Source: Dietzia natronolimnaea (GTDB lineage Bacteria > Actinomycetota > Actinomycetes > Mycobacteriales > Mycobacteriaceae). Taken from it: 64,000 bases of DNA. Within the stretch, counting starts at the first letter, position 1. Each line of letters opens with the position of its first letter. A program made the position numbers and the translations under genes. The notes below the pieces were generated by a model, which worked only from the letters and a program-made list of their open reading frames with translations, had not been told where the DNA came from and did no database searches. Positions 8,320 through 19,539 of the stretch are shown here, piece after piece. Location of the stretch: contig NZ_NTGA01000026.1 in the NCBI RefSeq assembly GCF_002289575.1, forward strand, positions 1 to 64,000, in the 5' to 3' direction.

Positions 8320-10617
8320 GTGGGATTCGCCAACCGCTTCTGGAAGCTTATGGGCTCCACCCAGGGCCGGGACACCTCGCGCGCGCAGAGTGCGGTCGAG
8401 GCGTCCCACGGGTTCGACGACTGGGCCTCGGGGATGGACGACGCCGAGTTCGCGGACGCCGCCCACGATCTGCAGCTCTTCGGCGAGTCCCCCGAGGACC
8501 TCGCACGCTTCCTCGCTCTGGCCAGAGAGGCCGCGACGAGGGCCGTCGGACTGAGGCCGTTCGACGTCCAACTCCAGGGCGCTCTGAGGATGTTCGCGGG
8601 GGACGTGGTGGAGATGGCGACCGGAGAGGGCAAGACCCTCTCGGGTGCGGTCGCGGCGGCGGGTTACGCACTCCAGGGGCACACCGTCCACGTCATCTCG
8701 GTCAACGACTATCTCGCGGCCAGGGACGCGCGGTGGATGGGGCCGATGTTCGAGCTGCTGGGGCTGACGGTGGGTCACGTCACCGAGTCGTCGTCCCGCG
8801 AGGACCGTCGCGGCGCCTACGCCTGCGACATCACCTACGGGTCCGTCTCCGAGATCGGTTTCGACGTGCTGCGGGAGCAGCTGGTCACCGATCCCGCGGA
8901 CCTCATCGCGCCCACGACCGACGTCGCTCTGGTCGACGAGGCCGACTCGGTCCTCGTCGACGAGGCGTTGGTCCCGCTGGTGCTCGCCGGGTCCACCTCC
9001 GGGGAGGCGCCCACGGGGGAGATCCTCTCCGCGGTCCGGAAACTGCGACCGGGCCGCCACTACGAGACCGACTCCGAACGGCGCAACATCTTCCTGACGG
9101 ACGACGGCGCCGAGGCGATCGAAGGCGAACTGGGGATCGGTGACCTCTACGACGAGGAGCATGTCGCCACGACGCTGGTGCAGGTCAACGTCGCACTCCA
9201 CGCGTGCTTCCTGCTGAGGCGGGACGTGGACTACATCGTCCGTGACGGGCGGGTCCAGCTGATCAACGCCTCGCGGGGTCGCGTCGCCGAACTGCAACGG
9301 TGGCCGGACGGGCTGCAGGCGGCCGTCGAGGCCAAGGAGGGGGTCGCCGTCTCCGAGGCCGGTCAGATCCTCGACAGCATCACGGTCCAGGCGTTCATCG
9401 GCCGATACGACCGCGTGTGCGGGATGACGGGAACGGCCCTCGCGGCCGGGGCGCAGCTGCGTGAGTTCTACTCCCTGGGGGTCTCCCAGATCGACCCGAA
9501 CACCCCCTGCGTCCGGGTCGACGAGGCCGATCGAACGTATATCGACGTCGACAGCAAGACCCGCGCCGTCGTCGAGCACATCGCCGCCGTCCACTCGACC
9601 GGCCAGCCGGTGCTCGTGGGTACCCACGACGTCGCGGAGTCGGAGGAACTCGCCGCACGACTGTTCGAGAAGGGCGTGGAGTGCGTGGTGCTCAACGCCA
9701 AGAACGACGAGGAGGAGGCGGCCATCATCGCCGAGGCGGGGGACGTGGGCAACGTCACCGTCTCGACCCAGATGGCGGGCCGCGGCACGGACATCAGACT
9801 GGGTGGGTCCGACGAATCCCGCCGCGACGAGGTGGTCGAACTCGGCGGACTGCACGTGGTGGGGACCGGGCGGCACCGGACGGAGAGGCTGGACAACCAG
9901 CTGCGGGGGCGCGCCGGGCGTCAGGGGGACCCCGGTAGGTCGGTGTTCTTCGCCGCGATGGACGATCCGGTCGTGACCTCGGCCCTGGAGCCCGAGAAGA
10001 TCCCCACCTCGCACGACAGGATCAGCGGGCTGCTCAAGGGCAACCGTGGCCGGGACGCGGTCGACCACGCGCAGCGCGTCACCGAGGGGCAGATGCTCGC
10101 GATCCACTCCAACACCTGGCGGTACAGCAGACTGCTCGCCGAGCAACGCGCCATCCTCGCCGAGCGCCGGGCGGCCCTCCTGGTCACGGAGAAGGCGTTC
10201 GAGGAACTCACCGCGCACGATCCGGCGCGCAGTGCCGAACTCGTGGAGGCGCACGGCCGCGATGCTGTGGTGCAGGGGTGCCGGGACATCATGCTGTGGC
10301 ATCTCGACCGGGGCTGGGCCCGTCACCTGGAGACGATGAACGACGTCCGCGAGTCCATCCACCTCAGGGCACTGGGTCGGGAGAACCCTCTCGACGAGTT
10401 CCACCGGATCGCGATCGACCATTTCAGAGACCTCGCCTCGGACGCCGTCCGGGAGTCGGAGACCACCTTCGCCGAGATCGAGTTCACCGATTCGGGGGTG
10501 GATCTCGTCGCCAACGCTATGGCGCGGCCCACCTCGACGTGGACCTACATGGTCCACGACAACCCGATGGCGGCGGGTGGCAACGTCTTCTCCGGGATGA
10601 TGTCGACCTTCCGATGA
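8320..10617 (+). CDS. secA2: Accessory Sec translocase ATPase SecA2
   Basis: A 765-aa SecA-family motor that drives export of a subset of proteins through the Sec channel. Walker A is ATGEGKT with Lys at residue 105, Walker B is [14 protein letters not shown] near residue 205, and [12 protein letters not shown] and [10 protein letters not shown] are the typical nucleotide-binding-fold-2 motifs. The length and the lack of the C-terminal zinc/SecB-binding tail of SecA1 fit actinobacterial SecA2 (about 770–810 aa). The GTG at 8320 has GGGAAGGA 8 bp upstream. The stop overlaps the next gene's ATG by four bases, the same neighbour (pgsA2) as in mycobacteria, which supports SecA2 rather than SecA1. 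Confidence 0.95.
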   Translation: MGFANRFWKLMGSTQGRDTSRAQSAVEASHGFDDWASGMDDAEFADAAHDLQLFGESPEDLARFLALAREAATRAVGLRPFDVQLQGALRMFAGDVVEMATGEGKTLSGAVAAAGYALQGHTVHVISVNDYLAARDARWMGPMFELLGLTVGHVTESSSREDRRGAYACDITYGSVSEIGFDVLREQLVTDPADLIAPTTDVALVDEADSVLVDEALVPLVLAGSTSGEAPTGEILSAVRKLRPGRHYETDSERRNIFLTDDGAEAIEGELGIGDLYDEEHVATTLVQVNVALHACFLLRRDVDYIVRDGRVQLINASRGRVAELQRWPDGLQAAVEAKEGVAVSEAGQILDSITVQAFIGRYDRVCGMTGTALAAGAQLREFYSLGVSQIDPNTPCVRVDEADRTYIDVDSKTRAVVEHIAAVHSTGQPVLVGTHDVAESEELAARLFEKGVECVVLNAKNDEEEAAIIAEAGDVGNVTVSTQMAGRGTDIRLGGSDESRRDEVVELGGLHVVGTGRHRTERLDNQLRGRAGRQGDPGRSVFFAAMDDPVVTSALEPEKIPTSHDRISGLLKGNRGRDAVDHAQRVTEGQMLAIHSNTWRYSRLLAEQRAILAERRAALLVTEKAFEELTAHDPARSAELVEAHGRDAVVQGCRDIMLWHLDRGWARHLETMNDVRESIHLRALGRENPLDEFHRIAIDHFRDLASDAVRESETTFAEIEFTDSGVDLVANAMARPTSTWTYMVHDNPMAAGGNVFSGMMSTFR

Positions 10618-11378
10618 GTGCGGCGCGGGAGGGACGGCGTGAGACCGATCTGAGGGAATGGCGGACCGGTGAGGGCAGGGTCCTCGGTGCGCGCATCCCG
10701 CAACCGCGCGACGGACACCTCTCCGCCGCGGTGCCACCCGGCCTCGGGTACGAACCGCCGCCGCGTGACCCCCGGGTCAGCGACAGGTTCTGGACGCTTC
10801 CCAATGTCATCTCGCTGGCGCGCATCGCCCTGATCCCGGTGCTCGTGGTGAGCATCCTGGTCTGGGACGACCCGCCCCTGGCGCTGTGGCTCCTCGGTGC
10901 GTTGGTGGTCTCCGACTGGCTCGACGGCAAGATCGCACGTCTGTGGAACATGCGATCCACCTGGGGCGAGCGTCTCGACCCCCTGGCCGACCGCATCCTG
11001 GTGGCCGCCGTGCCCGTGGCCTTCGCCGTCGCCGGGTACATCCCCGTCTGGGTCGTGGTGGTCCTCCTGGTCAGGGACGCGCTGCTGGTGGGGACCGTGC
11101 CGGTGTACCGCCGGAGAGGGATCGAACCGGAGGTCACCTACCTGGGCAAGGCCGCCACGTTCGCGCTGTTCTGGTCCCTCCCACTGCTTCTCGCCGGGTT
11201 CGCGGGGGTCCCCGGAGGGGAGGCGTTCCTGATCCTCGGTGAGGCGTGTCTGTACTGGGGTGTGGGCCTCTACTCGTGGAGCGGCGCGATCTACCTGTGG
11301 CAGGCCTGGAGGATCGCCCGCGCCGTGCCCCCGCGCCGTCCCGGATCTACTGCAGTGGAGCCGTCCGGCGGTGTGTAA
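10614..11378 (+). CDS. pgsA2: CDP-alcohol phosphatidyltransferase (PgsA2-like)
   Basis: A 254-aa membrane enzyme that transfers a phosphatidyl group from CDP-diacylglycerol to an alcohol. The family signature DG-x2-AR-x8-G-x3-D-x3-D is intact in [20 protein letters not shown] followed by LAD, near residues 102–124. About five further hydrophobic segments follow. An unusually hydrophilic N-terminal stretch of about 60 residues precedes the first membrane helix. The ATG overlaps the secA2 stop (ATGA), implying translational coupling. The alcohol substrate (glycerol phosphate, inositol phosphate or other) cannot be decided from sequence; the PgsA2 name rests on synteny with mycobacterial secA2–pgsA2. 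Confidence 0.85.
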   Translation: MSAAREGRRETDLREWRTGEGRVLGARIPQPRDGHLSAAVPPGLGYEPPPRDPRVSDRFWTLPNVISLARIALIPVLVVSILVWDDPPLALWLLGALVVSDWLDGKIARLWNMRSTWGERLDPLADRILVAAVPVAFAVAGYIPVWVVVVLLVRDALLVGTVPVYRRRGIEPEVTYLGKAATFALFWSLPLLLAGFAGVPGGEAFLILGEACLYWGVGLYSWSGAIYLWQAWRIARAVPPRRPGSTAVEPSGGV

Positions 11379-11426
11379 TGTCGCCAGTTGTACACGCCAA
11401 GTGAGCCACGCGAGAAGGGCACGTCA

Positions 11427-11831
11427 GTGAGTGACCAGAACATCCCCGACCAGCTCCGGTACACCGACGAGCACGAGTGGGTGGAGCGGGTGTCCGACAC
11501 CCGAGTTCGCATCGGCATCACCGAGTACGCGCAGTCCAAGCTGGGTGACATCGTCTTCGTCCAGCTCCCGGACGTGGGCGGGGAGACGGAGTCGGGTGAA
11601 CCGTTCGGCGAGGTCGAGTCGCCCAAGAGCGTCTCCGACCTGTACGCGCCGCTGAGCGGGAAGGTCGTCGAGGTCAACACCGCCCTCGAGACGTCGCCCG
11701 AGCTGGTCAACTCCGACCCGTACGGTGAGGGGTGGATCGTCGTCCTCGAGATCCCGGACGTCGACGATCTGGAGACGCAGCTCGAGCAGACGCTGGACTC
11801 GGACGGATACGCCAAGATCACGGAGGGCTGA
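11427..11831 (+). CDS. gcvH: Glycine cleavage system H protein
   Basis: A 134-aa lipoyl carrier that shuttles the aminomethyl group from GcvP to GcvT. The lipoylated lysine is Lys67 in EVESPKSVSDLYAP. YTDEHEWV at the N-terminus and GWIVVLEIPD near residue 110 are standard H-protein motifs, and the length is normal. GTG at 11427 is selected because GAGAAGGG precedes it. gcvP lies 3 kb downstream behind its own riboswitch, and no gcvT is present in the window. It begins the gcvH–garA–ftsR block known from mycobacteria. Confidence 0.95.
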   Translation: MSDQNIPDQLRYTDEHEWVERVSDTRVRIGITEYAQSKLGDIVFVQLPDVGGETESGEPFGEVESPKSVSDLYAPLSGKVVEVNTALETSPELVNSDPYGEGWIVVLEIPDVDDLETQLEQTLDSDGYAKITEG

Positions 11832-11934
11832 GGGGTAGGGACCGCCCCCGGCCCCGCGGCCGGACGGTCCGACATAGAATCGCAGGCACCGCATGGTGAG
11901 CCCCACGCCCGGGCTCGGACGAGGAGAGACGAAC

Positions 11935-12372
11935 GTGACCGAGAACAAGAACATGCCCGAGGCGACCGCCGAGACCACCTCGGTGTTCCGCGCGGAGCTT
12001 CTCAACGAGTCCGATCAGCAGGCGGCTCAGTCCGAGCCCGCCGTCACCGGTGTCGAGGGACTGCCCGAGGGGCAGGCGCTCCTGGTGGTCAAGCGAGGGC
12101 CCAACGCGGGCTCCCGTTTCCTCCTGGACCAGGCCACCACGTCGGCCGGCCGCCATCCGGACAGCGACATCTTCCTCGATGACGTCACGGTGAGTCGTCG
12201 CCACGCGGAGTTCCGGAGCGAGGGCGGTACGTTCAACGTCGTCGACGTCGGATCCCTGAACGGGACGTACGTCAACCGCGAACCCGTGGACTCCGCCTCG
12301 TTGTCGAACGGCGACGAGGTCCAGATCGGCAAGTTCCGCCTCGTCTTCCTGACGGGTACGCCCGGGCAGTGA
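11935..12372 (+). CDS. garA: FHA-domain metabolic switch protein GarA/OdhI
   Basis: A 145-aa protein with an N-terminal phospho-acceptor segment and a C-terminal FHA domain. The ETTS motif (Thr14/Thr15, followed by VFR) is the site phosphorylated by PknG/PknB-type kinases in mycobacterial GarA and corynebacterial OdhI. The FHA core shows SAGRHPDSDIFLDD, VSRRHAEF and VGSLNGTYVN. The unphosphorylated form inhibits 2-oxoglutarate dehydrogenase and shifts glutamate metabolism. GTG at 11935 follows GAGGAGAG; TAGAAT at 11875–11880 is a plausible -10. Its stop overlaps the GTG of the MerR gene that follows. Confidence 0.93.
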   Translation: MTENKNMPEATAETTSVFRAELLNESDQQAAQSEPAVTGVEGLPEGQALLVVKRGPNAGSRFLLDQATTSAGRHPDSDIFLDDVTVSRRHAEFRSEGGTFNVVDVGSLNGTYVNREPVDSASLSNGDEVQIGKFRLVFLTGTPGQ

Positions 12373-13103
12373 CAGCCGCCGGACACGGCGCCACCGAGGA
12401 GGGACACCTCTCCATCGGCGGCGTCATCGCACTCCTGAGTCCGGAGTTCCCGGACCTCACGGTGTCGAAGGTCCGGTTCCTCGAGAACGAAGGACTGGTC
12501 ACCCCCGAGCGGACCGCCAGCGGGTACCGCCGGTTCAGCGTCGGGGATCGTGAACGGTTGCGCTATGTCCTCACGGCGCAGCGCGACCGGTATCTGCCCC
12601 TCAAGGTGATCCGTGAGGAGTTGGAGGCGCTCGACTCCGCGATCGCGGACGGGTCCACGACCGCCCTGCTCCCGCGGCCCGGCGGGGACGGTGTGCCGGG
12701 GTCGACCCCGGACGATTTCCGCAGCGACACCGTTCTGCGCCTCACCCGTGAGGACGTGGTCGAGCAGTCGGGGGTGGACGCGGAGCTCGTCGGTTCCCTC
12801 GTGGACGCCGGGCTCATCGTGGCCGGCCCCGGCGGATTCTTCGACCCGGAGGCGGTCCTGGTCGCGCGGACGGCGCACGACCTCGCCGGCCACGGCGTGG
12901 ACGTCCGTCATCTGCGGGGCTTCCGGACGGCCGCCGACCGGCAGACGGGCCTCATCACCCAGATCGCCGGCCCGGTGGCACGGCAGGGCGACGCGGATGC
13001 ACGGGATCGCGCCGCCGAGTTGGCCCGGGAGATCGCCGCGCTGTCGGTCGCTCTGCACTCCACGCTCGTCACCGTGGCCGTCCGGCACGCGCTGGAGTCC
13101 TGA
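12369..13103 (+). CDS. ftsR: MerR-family regulator FtsR (Rv1828-like)
   Basis: A 244-aa MerR-type regulator. The N-terminal winged helix reads SKVRFLENEGLVTPERTASGYRRF (residues about 32–56), then a long second half with an Ala/Leu-rich helical effector/dimerisation region. Position directly after garA and length match Rv1828/FtsR, which in Corynebacterium activates ftsZ expression. No metal-binding Cys pair typical of metal sensors is seen at the end of the dimerisation helix. The GTG overlaps the garA stop by four bases (GTGA), so the two are translated together. Confidence 0.85.
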   Translation: MTAAGHGATEEGHLSIGGVIALLSPEFPDLTVSKVRFLENEGLVTPERTASGYRRFSVGDRERLRYVLTAQRDRYLPLKVIREELEALDSAIADGSTTALLPRPGGDGVPGSTPDDFRSDTVLRLTREDVVEQSGVDAELVGSLVDAGLIVAGPGGFFDPEAVLVARTAHDLAGHGVDVRHLRGFRTAADRQTGLITQIAGPVARQGDADARDRAAELAREIAALSVALHSTLVTVAVRHALES

Positions 13104-13142
13104 CGCACGCGCCCCGGGACGGATCGGGGCTAGGCTGGACCC

Positions 13143-13673
13143 GTGGGAGAGGCGGAGGACATGGGAAAGAACATGCGAGAGGTGAACGTCGTCGGCATCC
13201 GTTTCGAGGAGCCGGAGTACGCACCAGTACTGATCCTGCACGAGAAGGACGGGGGGCGGTACGTCCCGATCTGGATCGGAGCGTCCGAGGCCGCCGCGAT
13301 CAGTCTCCAGCAGCAGGGCGTGCAGCCGGGCAGGCCGCTGACCCACGATCTCGTGGCGACGCTCCTCGAGACCTTCGCCCATCCACTCGAGCAGGTGGAG
13401 ATCGTGGGGGTGTCCGAGGGGACGTTCATCGCGGAGCTCGTCTTCGAGGGCACGCGGGTCTCAGCCCGGCCGTCGGACGCCGTCGCCGTGGCACTGAGGA
13501 CCTCGTCCCCGGTCCTGGTCAGCCGTGAGGTGCTCGACGAGGTCGGGATCTCGCTGGTGGAGCAGGGCGAGGAGGAGGTGGAGGCGTTCCGTGAGTTCCT
13601 CGACCAGGTGAGCCCGGATGACTTCCTCGGTGGTGGAGACGCTCCGCAGGAGCCCGGCGGCCCCACGTCCTGA
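13143..13673 (+). CDS. DUF151 bifunctional-nuclease-family protein
   Basis: A protein of 166–176 aa depending on start, with the single DUF151 domain. REVNVVGIRFEEP, YVPIWIGASEAAAI, RPLTHDL and SARPSDAVAVALR are the diagnostic blocks. The family includes a plant protein reported to have RNase and DNase activity; the bacterial role is unclear. It is the Rv1829 counterpart by position. Start choice is open. GTG 13143 lies 6 nt after TAGGCT and could be leaderless; ATG 13161 has GAGAGG at good spacing; ATG 13173 matches the start of the mycobacterial protein best. Confidence 0.85.
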   Translation: MGEAEDMGKNMREVNVVGIRFEEPEYAPVLILHEKDGGRYVPIWIGASEAAAISLQQQGVQPGRPLTHDLVATLLETFAHPLEQVEIVGVSEGTFIAELVFEGTRVSARPSDAVAVALRTSSPVLVSREVLDEVGISLVEQGEEEVEAFREFLDQVSPDDFLGGGDAPQEPGGPTS

Positions 13674-13742
13674 GCGCTGCGACCAGGTATTTCCGTCTCC
13701 ACAGGAGCCACTCCAGCACCAGTGCGCAGGTCGCGGCCAGGT

Positions 13743-13759
13743 CTCAAGTTCAACTTGAG
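13743..13759. promoter_or_regulatory. Perfect 17-bp palindrome, MerR-type operator candidate
   Basis: CTCAAGTTCAACTTGAG is a perfect inverted repeat around a single C, followed at once by a partial direct repeat TTGAGGTTGAGG. It resembles the SoxR/MerR operator core (CCTCAAGTT/AACTTGAGG) with one extra central base. It lies 167 bp upstream of the MerR gene at 13926 and downstream of the DUF151 stop, so autoregulation by that MerR protein is the simplest reading. Confidence 0.5.
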
Positions 13760-13925
13760 GTTGAGGTTTACCGCGTGTCCTATTGATCGCGGACCCTCGC
13801 GGGCCTAGCGTTGCTCCCAGTGAACTACACCGATGGTGTTCACGTGTTCAAGGATCCGGACTCGACAGAGTCCGGCACCGTGTCCCCGCGACAGCGGCGG
13901 CACCCCACAGCTTGAGGGAGCAATC

Positions 13926-14567
13926 GTGGCCGACCACACCCGGGATCCGGAGTCGTCCTCCACCGGTACGCACACGGAGGGTCTCTTCGGAGGCGACGTC
14001 GAGGCCACCCAGGCCACGTTCGACGAGGTGCAACCGGGACTGTTCCCCGACGACGGCATCCCGGACGGCACGAGTGGATACCGCGTGCCGATCGCCTGCC
14101 AGATCGCCGGCATCACCTACCGGCAACTCGACTACTGGGCCCGGACCGATCTGGTGGTGCCGTCGATCCGCAACGCCGCCGGGTCCGGCAGCCAGCGCCT
14201 GTACTCGTTCAAAGACATCCTCGTCCTCAAGATCGTCAAGCAACTGCTGGACACCGGGATCTCGCTGCAGAACATCCGGAAGGCCGTGGACCAGATCCGC
14301 TCCCGGGGAGTGAAGGACCTGGCCACCATCACCCTCTTCTCCGACGGTCGCACGGTGTTCGAGTGCACCTCGAAGGAGGAGGTCTTCGACCTCCTCCAGG
14401 GCGGACAGGGAGTCTTCGGTATCGGGATCGGTGGTGCGATGCGGGAGCTCGCCGGGTCGATCTCCGAGTTCCCCGCCGAGACCGTCTCCGCCGAGGACGT
14501 CATCGAGCCCCTCGAGGACGAGTTGGCGGCCCGTCGCCGCGCCCGCGCCTCGCGGCGTACGGGCTGA
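13926..14567 (+). CDS. MerR-family regulator (Rv1830/ResR-like)
   Basis: A 213-aa regulator. An acidic N-terminal extension of about 50 residues precedes a MerR DNA-binding domain (GYRVPIACQIAGITYRQLDYWARTDLV, residues about 55–85), then a helical segment (SFKDILVLKIVKQLLDTGISLQNIRKAV). Position between DUF151 and gcvP corresponds to Rv1830, reported as a regulator of mycobacterial growth and drug recovery (ResR/McdR). GTG 13926 has an AGGGAG element upstream. A perfect palindrome at 13743–13759 in its long leader is a candidate operator. Confidence 0.85.
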   Translation: MADHTRDPESSSTGTHTEGLFGGDVEATQATFDEVQPGLFPDDGIPDGTSGYRVPIACQIAGITYRQLDYWARTDLVVPSIRNAAGSGSQRLYSFKDILVLKIVKQLLDTGISLQNIRKAVDQIRSRGVKDLATITLFSDGRTVFECTSKEEVFDLLQGGQGVFGIGIGGAMRELAGSISEFPAETVSAEDVIEPLEDELAARRRARASRRTG

Positions 14568-14604
14568 TCGGAGGAGTCGTCTAGACTCGGCGGTGCGTTC
14601 ACGC

Positions 14605-14818
14605 GACTCACGGGAGAGTCCCGCGGTATCCACCGCGGGCGCCGAAGGAGCAACTCCTCTCCGAGAATCTCTCAGGCACCCGAACCGTGTAGTCGTCGAA
14701 CGCCTCTGGAGAGCGGTGGAACAGACCACCCGCCCACGGGGAAAGCGCGGCCCACAGGTGGGCCCCGTGAATCTCTCAGGCGCCGGCGTCAGCCGGTTGG
14801 GGACAGAGCGGAGAGGGT
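14605..14818 (+). promoter_or_regulatory. Tandem glycine riboswitch (gcvT element)
   Basis: Two consecutive glycine aptamers. The first shows CGGGAGAG, CGCCGAAGGAGCAA and GAATCTCTCAGGC (14610–14677). The second shows CTGGAGAG, CCCACGGGGAAAGC and GAATCTCTCAGGC (14705–14781), closing with GGGGACAGAGCGGAGAG. These are the conserved family blocks in the right order. The second aptamer ends about 55 nt before the gcvP GTG. Known glycine riboswitches of this type usually turn expression on when glycine is abundant. No clear terminator hairpin plus U-run is visible before the SD CGAGGAG, so control may act at translation initiation; that part is inference. Confidence 0.93.
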
Positions 14819-14872
14819 AGCACCGGCCCGCAGGCCGCCCGTCCGGGCGGCCCCGCCCTTCGAGGAGCACCT

Positions 14873-17767
<2,895 letters not shown>

Positions 17768-17813
17768 GGCGCAGGGGGCCGGCGTTGTCGTACCCGCGTG
17801 ACACCGTGCGGGC

Positions 17814-18641
17814 ATGACGACGACCGGTTCCCGTCCCGTTCCAGATCTCCCCTCTTCGTGCCTGACGTGGTGTCGCGCCCAGCCTCCGGCACTGCTGGTG
17901 GCGGACGAATACGTGGAGGTCGACCTCGACCTGTGGAACCTCAGGCTGGCGGAGCGAGGGGTCGACCTCCGGCTGGTCGCCGGTGGGCCCGACGGCGGCC
18001 GGGTCGAGTCCGGGTCCGGATACCTCCGCAGGAGTGACCTCTGGGCAGCGGGCCGCAGGGCTCGGGGCAGCCTGGAGGAGTCCGTGGTCGCGCTCTACAT
18101 GTGTGCGGCCTGGCTCGCCGGGCACCCGCAGCGATCGGGCGTCCGCAGGGGTCTGCCGGACTTCCGTGTACCGGAGCGCGACCGCTCCGCGTGGCGCTCG
18201 GTGTCACCTCACGGATATCCCCTGGTCCTGCACGAGGTGGCGGACTGGTTGGACGCCCCGGCGGAGGCCATGAACCTGCTCCGCAACGGCGCGCCGTACG
18301 GCAGGGCTGGCAGGGGGGTGCCCGATCTCGGGTTCCCGCTCGCCTCGCTCTATCTGTCGTCCCTGGGAATGGCGTGGTCGGACCAGACCATCGTTCCCGT
18401 CGATTCGGCCGGGATCGCCACGCTGGTCCACGCGGGATGGACCGAGATCGACTCGCTCGGTCGCATGACGCCACGCCGGTATCAGCGGTATCTGGACGTG
18501 ATCTCCGCGTGGGCGGACGAGGCAGCTGTCGACCCGCTCGTGGTCGAGATGTGGGTGGTGCGCGACTGGCATGACCGGCGCTCGATGGTCGCGCAGTCGG
18601 GGTCGTCCGCGGAGAGTCCGCGCGGCGGCCGCCCGCGGTGA
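17814..18641 (+). CDS. Hypothetical protein (275 aa)
   Basis: Not firmly recognised. Soluble, with a Cys pair near the N-terminus (SCLTWC) and a C-terminal helical region (TPRRYQRYLDVISAWADEAAVDPLVVEMWVVRDW) faintly reminiscent of OGG-fold or HhH-type DNA glycosylase-like proteins. I would not assign it. Codon use fits the neighbours. ATG 17814 lacks a strong SD. The gene sits 46 bp after gcvP and 27 bp before an alpha/beta hydrolase gene, all on one strand. Position gives no functional hint. Confidence 0.65.
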   Translation: MTTTGSRPVPDLPSSCLTWCRAQPPALLVADEYVEVDLDLWNLRLAERGVDLRLVAGGPDGGRVESGSGYLRRSDLWAAGRRARGSLEESVVALYMCAAWLAGHPQRSGVRRGLPDFRVPERDRSAWRSVSPHGYPLVLHEVADWLDAPAEAMNLLRNGAPYGRAGRGVPDLGFPLASLYLSSLGMAWSDQTIVPVDSAGIATLVHAGWTEIDSLGRMTPRRYQRYLDVISAWADEAAVDPLVVEMWVVRDWHDRRSMVAQSGSSAESPRGGRPR

Positions 18642-18668
18642 ACCAGCGGAGAAGATAGTGTCCGCTCC

Positions 18669-19502
18669 ATGGAACCGCAGAGCATGACCGTCGACATCCC
18701 GGCCGGCACCCTCGACGTACTGGACTGGCGTACCACCGGGCCCGAGCGCGGGACCGTGTTGGCGTTGCACGGCTTCCCGGAATCCCCGTGGGAGTGGGAG
18801 GCGGTCGCCGGGGTGCTGACGCAGCAGGGACTCAGGGTCGTCGCTCCGGCCCAGCGGGGGTACTCGGCCGGTGCACGCCCGGACGACGTCGGGGCCTATG
18901 CGATCGAGCACCTGAGCGCGGACGCTCTCGCGGTCGTCGACCATCTCGGTCTGGAGACGGTGCACGTGCTCGGCCACGACTGGGGGGCATCGGTCGCATG
19001 GTGGCTCGCCGCCCACCACCCCGGGCGGGTGTCGAGCCTGACGGTGGTGTCCGTCCCCCACCTGTCGGCCTTCGCGTGGGCTCTGCAGTCCGACCCGGAC
19101 CAGCAGGCCCGATCGGCCTACTTTGCCCTCTTCCGCCAGGAGGGGAAAGCCGAGGACGTCCTGCTCGAGGACGGAGCCCGACGTCTGCGGGCGATGTTCG
19201 ACGAGCACGTGTCTGACGAGCTCATCGCCAAGCACCTCGAGGTGGTCGGCACGCGGGCGGGGCTGACGGGAGCGCTCAACTGGTACCGCGCGATGCGGCG
19301 GTACGACCTGCCCGACGTGTCGGTCCCCACGACCTATCTGTGGGGGGAGGACGACCCAGCGATCGGGCGCTCCGGTGCCGAGGCCACCGCCTCCCGGATG
19401 GCGGGGGAGTACCGCTTCGTCCCGCTGGCGGGCATGGGGCACTGGCTCCCCGAACAAGCCCCCGAGGTGGTGGCCGCGGAGGTCCTGGACAGGATCGGCT
19501 GA
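18669..19502 (+). CDS. Alpha/beta hydrolase, epoxide hydrolase/dehalogenase-like
   Basis: A 277-aa alpha/beta hydrolase. The oxyanion motif HGFPE is at residues 34–38, the nucleophile elbow GHDWGA places an Asp nucleophile at residue 104, the acid is probably in LWGEDDPA, and the catalytic His is in GMGHWLPEQ. An Asp nucleophile with HGFPE is typical of epoxide hydrolases and related haloalkane dehalogenases. Mycobacteria carry a putative haloalkane dehalogenase (Rv1833c) in the corresponding place. TAGTGT ends 7 nt before the ATG and there is no close SD, so the mRNA may be leaderless. Substrate unknown. Confidence 0.85.
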   Translation: MEPQSMTVDIPAGTLDVLDWRTTGPERGTVLALHGFPESPWEWEAVAGVLTQQGLRVVAPAQRGYSAGARPDDVGAYAIEHLSADALAVVDHLGLETVHVLGHDWGASVAWWLAAHHPGRVSSLTVVSVPHLSAFAWALQSDPDQQARSAYFALFRQEGKAEDVLLEDGARRLRAMFDEHVSDELIAKHLEVVGTRAGLTGALNWYRAMRRYDLPDVSVPTTYLWGEDDPAIGRSGAEATASRMAGEYRFVPLAGMGHWLPEQAPEVVAAEVLDRIG

Positions 19503-19539
19503 CGCCGGAGACCCGGGTGGGTCGGGCACGGTCCCGGTG

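Noticed and set aside
7792-10737. 981-aa minus-strand ORF
   Set aside because: Antisense shadow of secA2 on the high-GC third positions; no motif, low-complexity Arg/Asp/Val content.
13743-13759. Exact SoxR box
   Set aside because: One extra central base and no SoxR-type Cys cluster in the downstream MerR protein.
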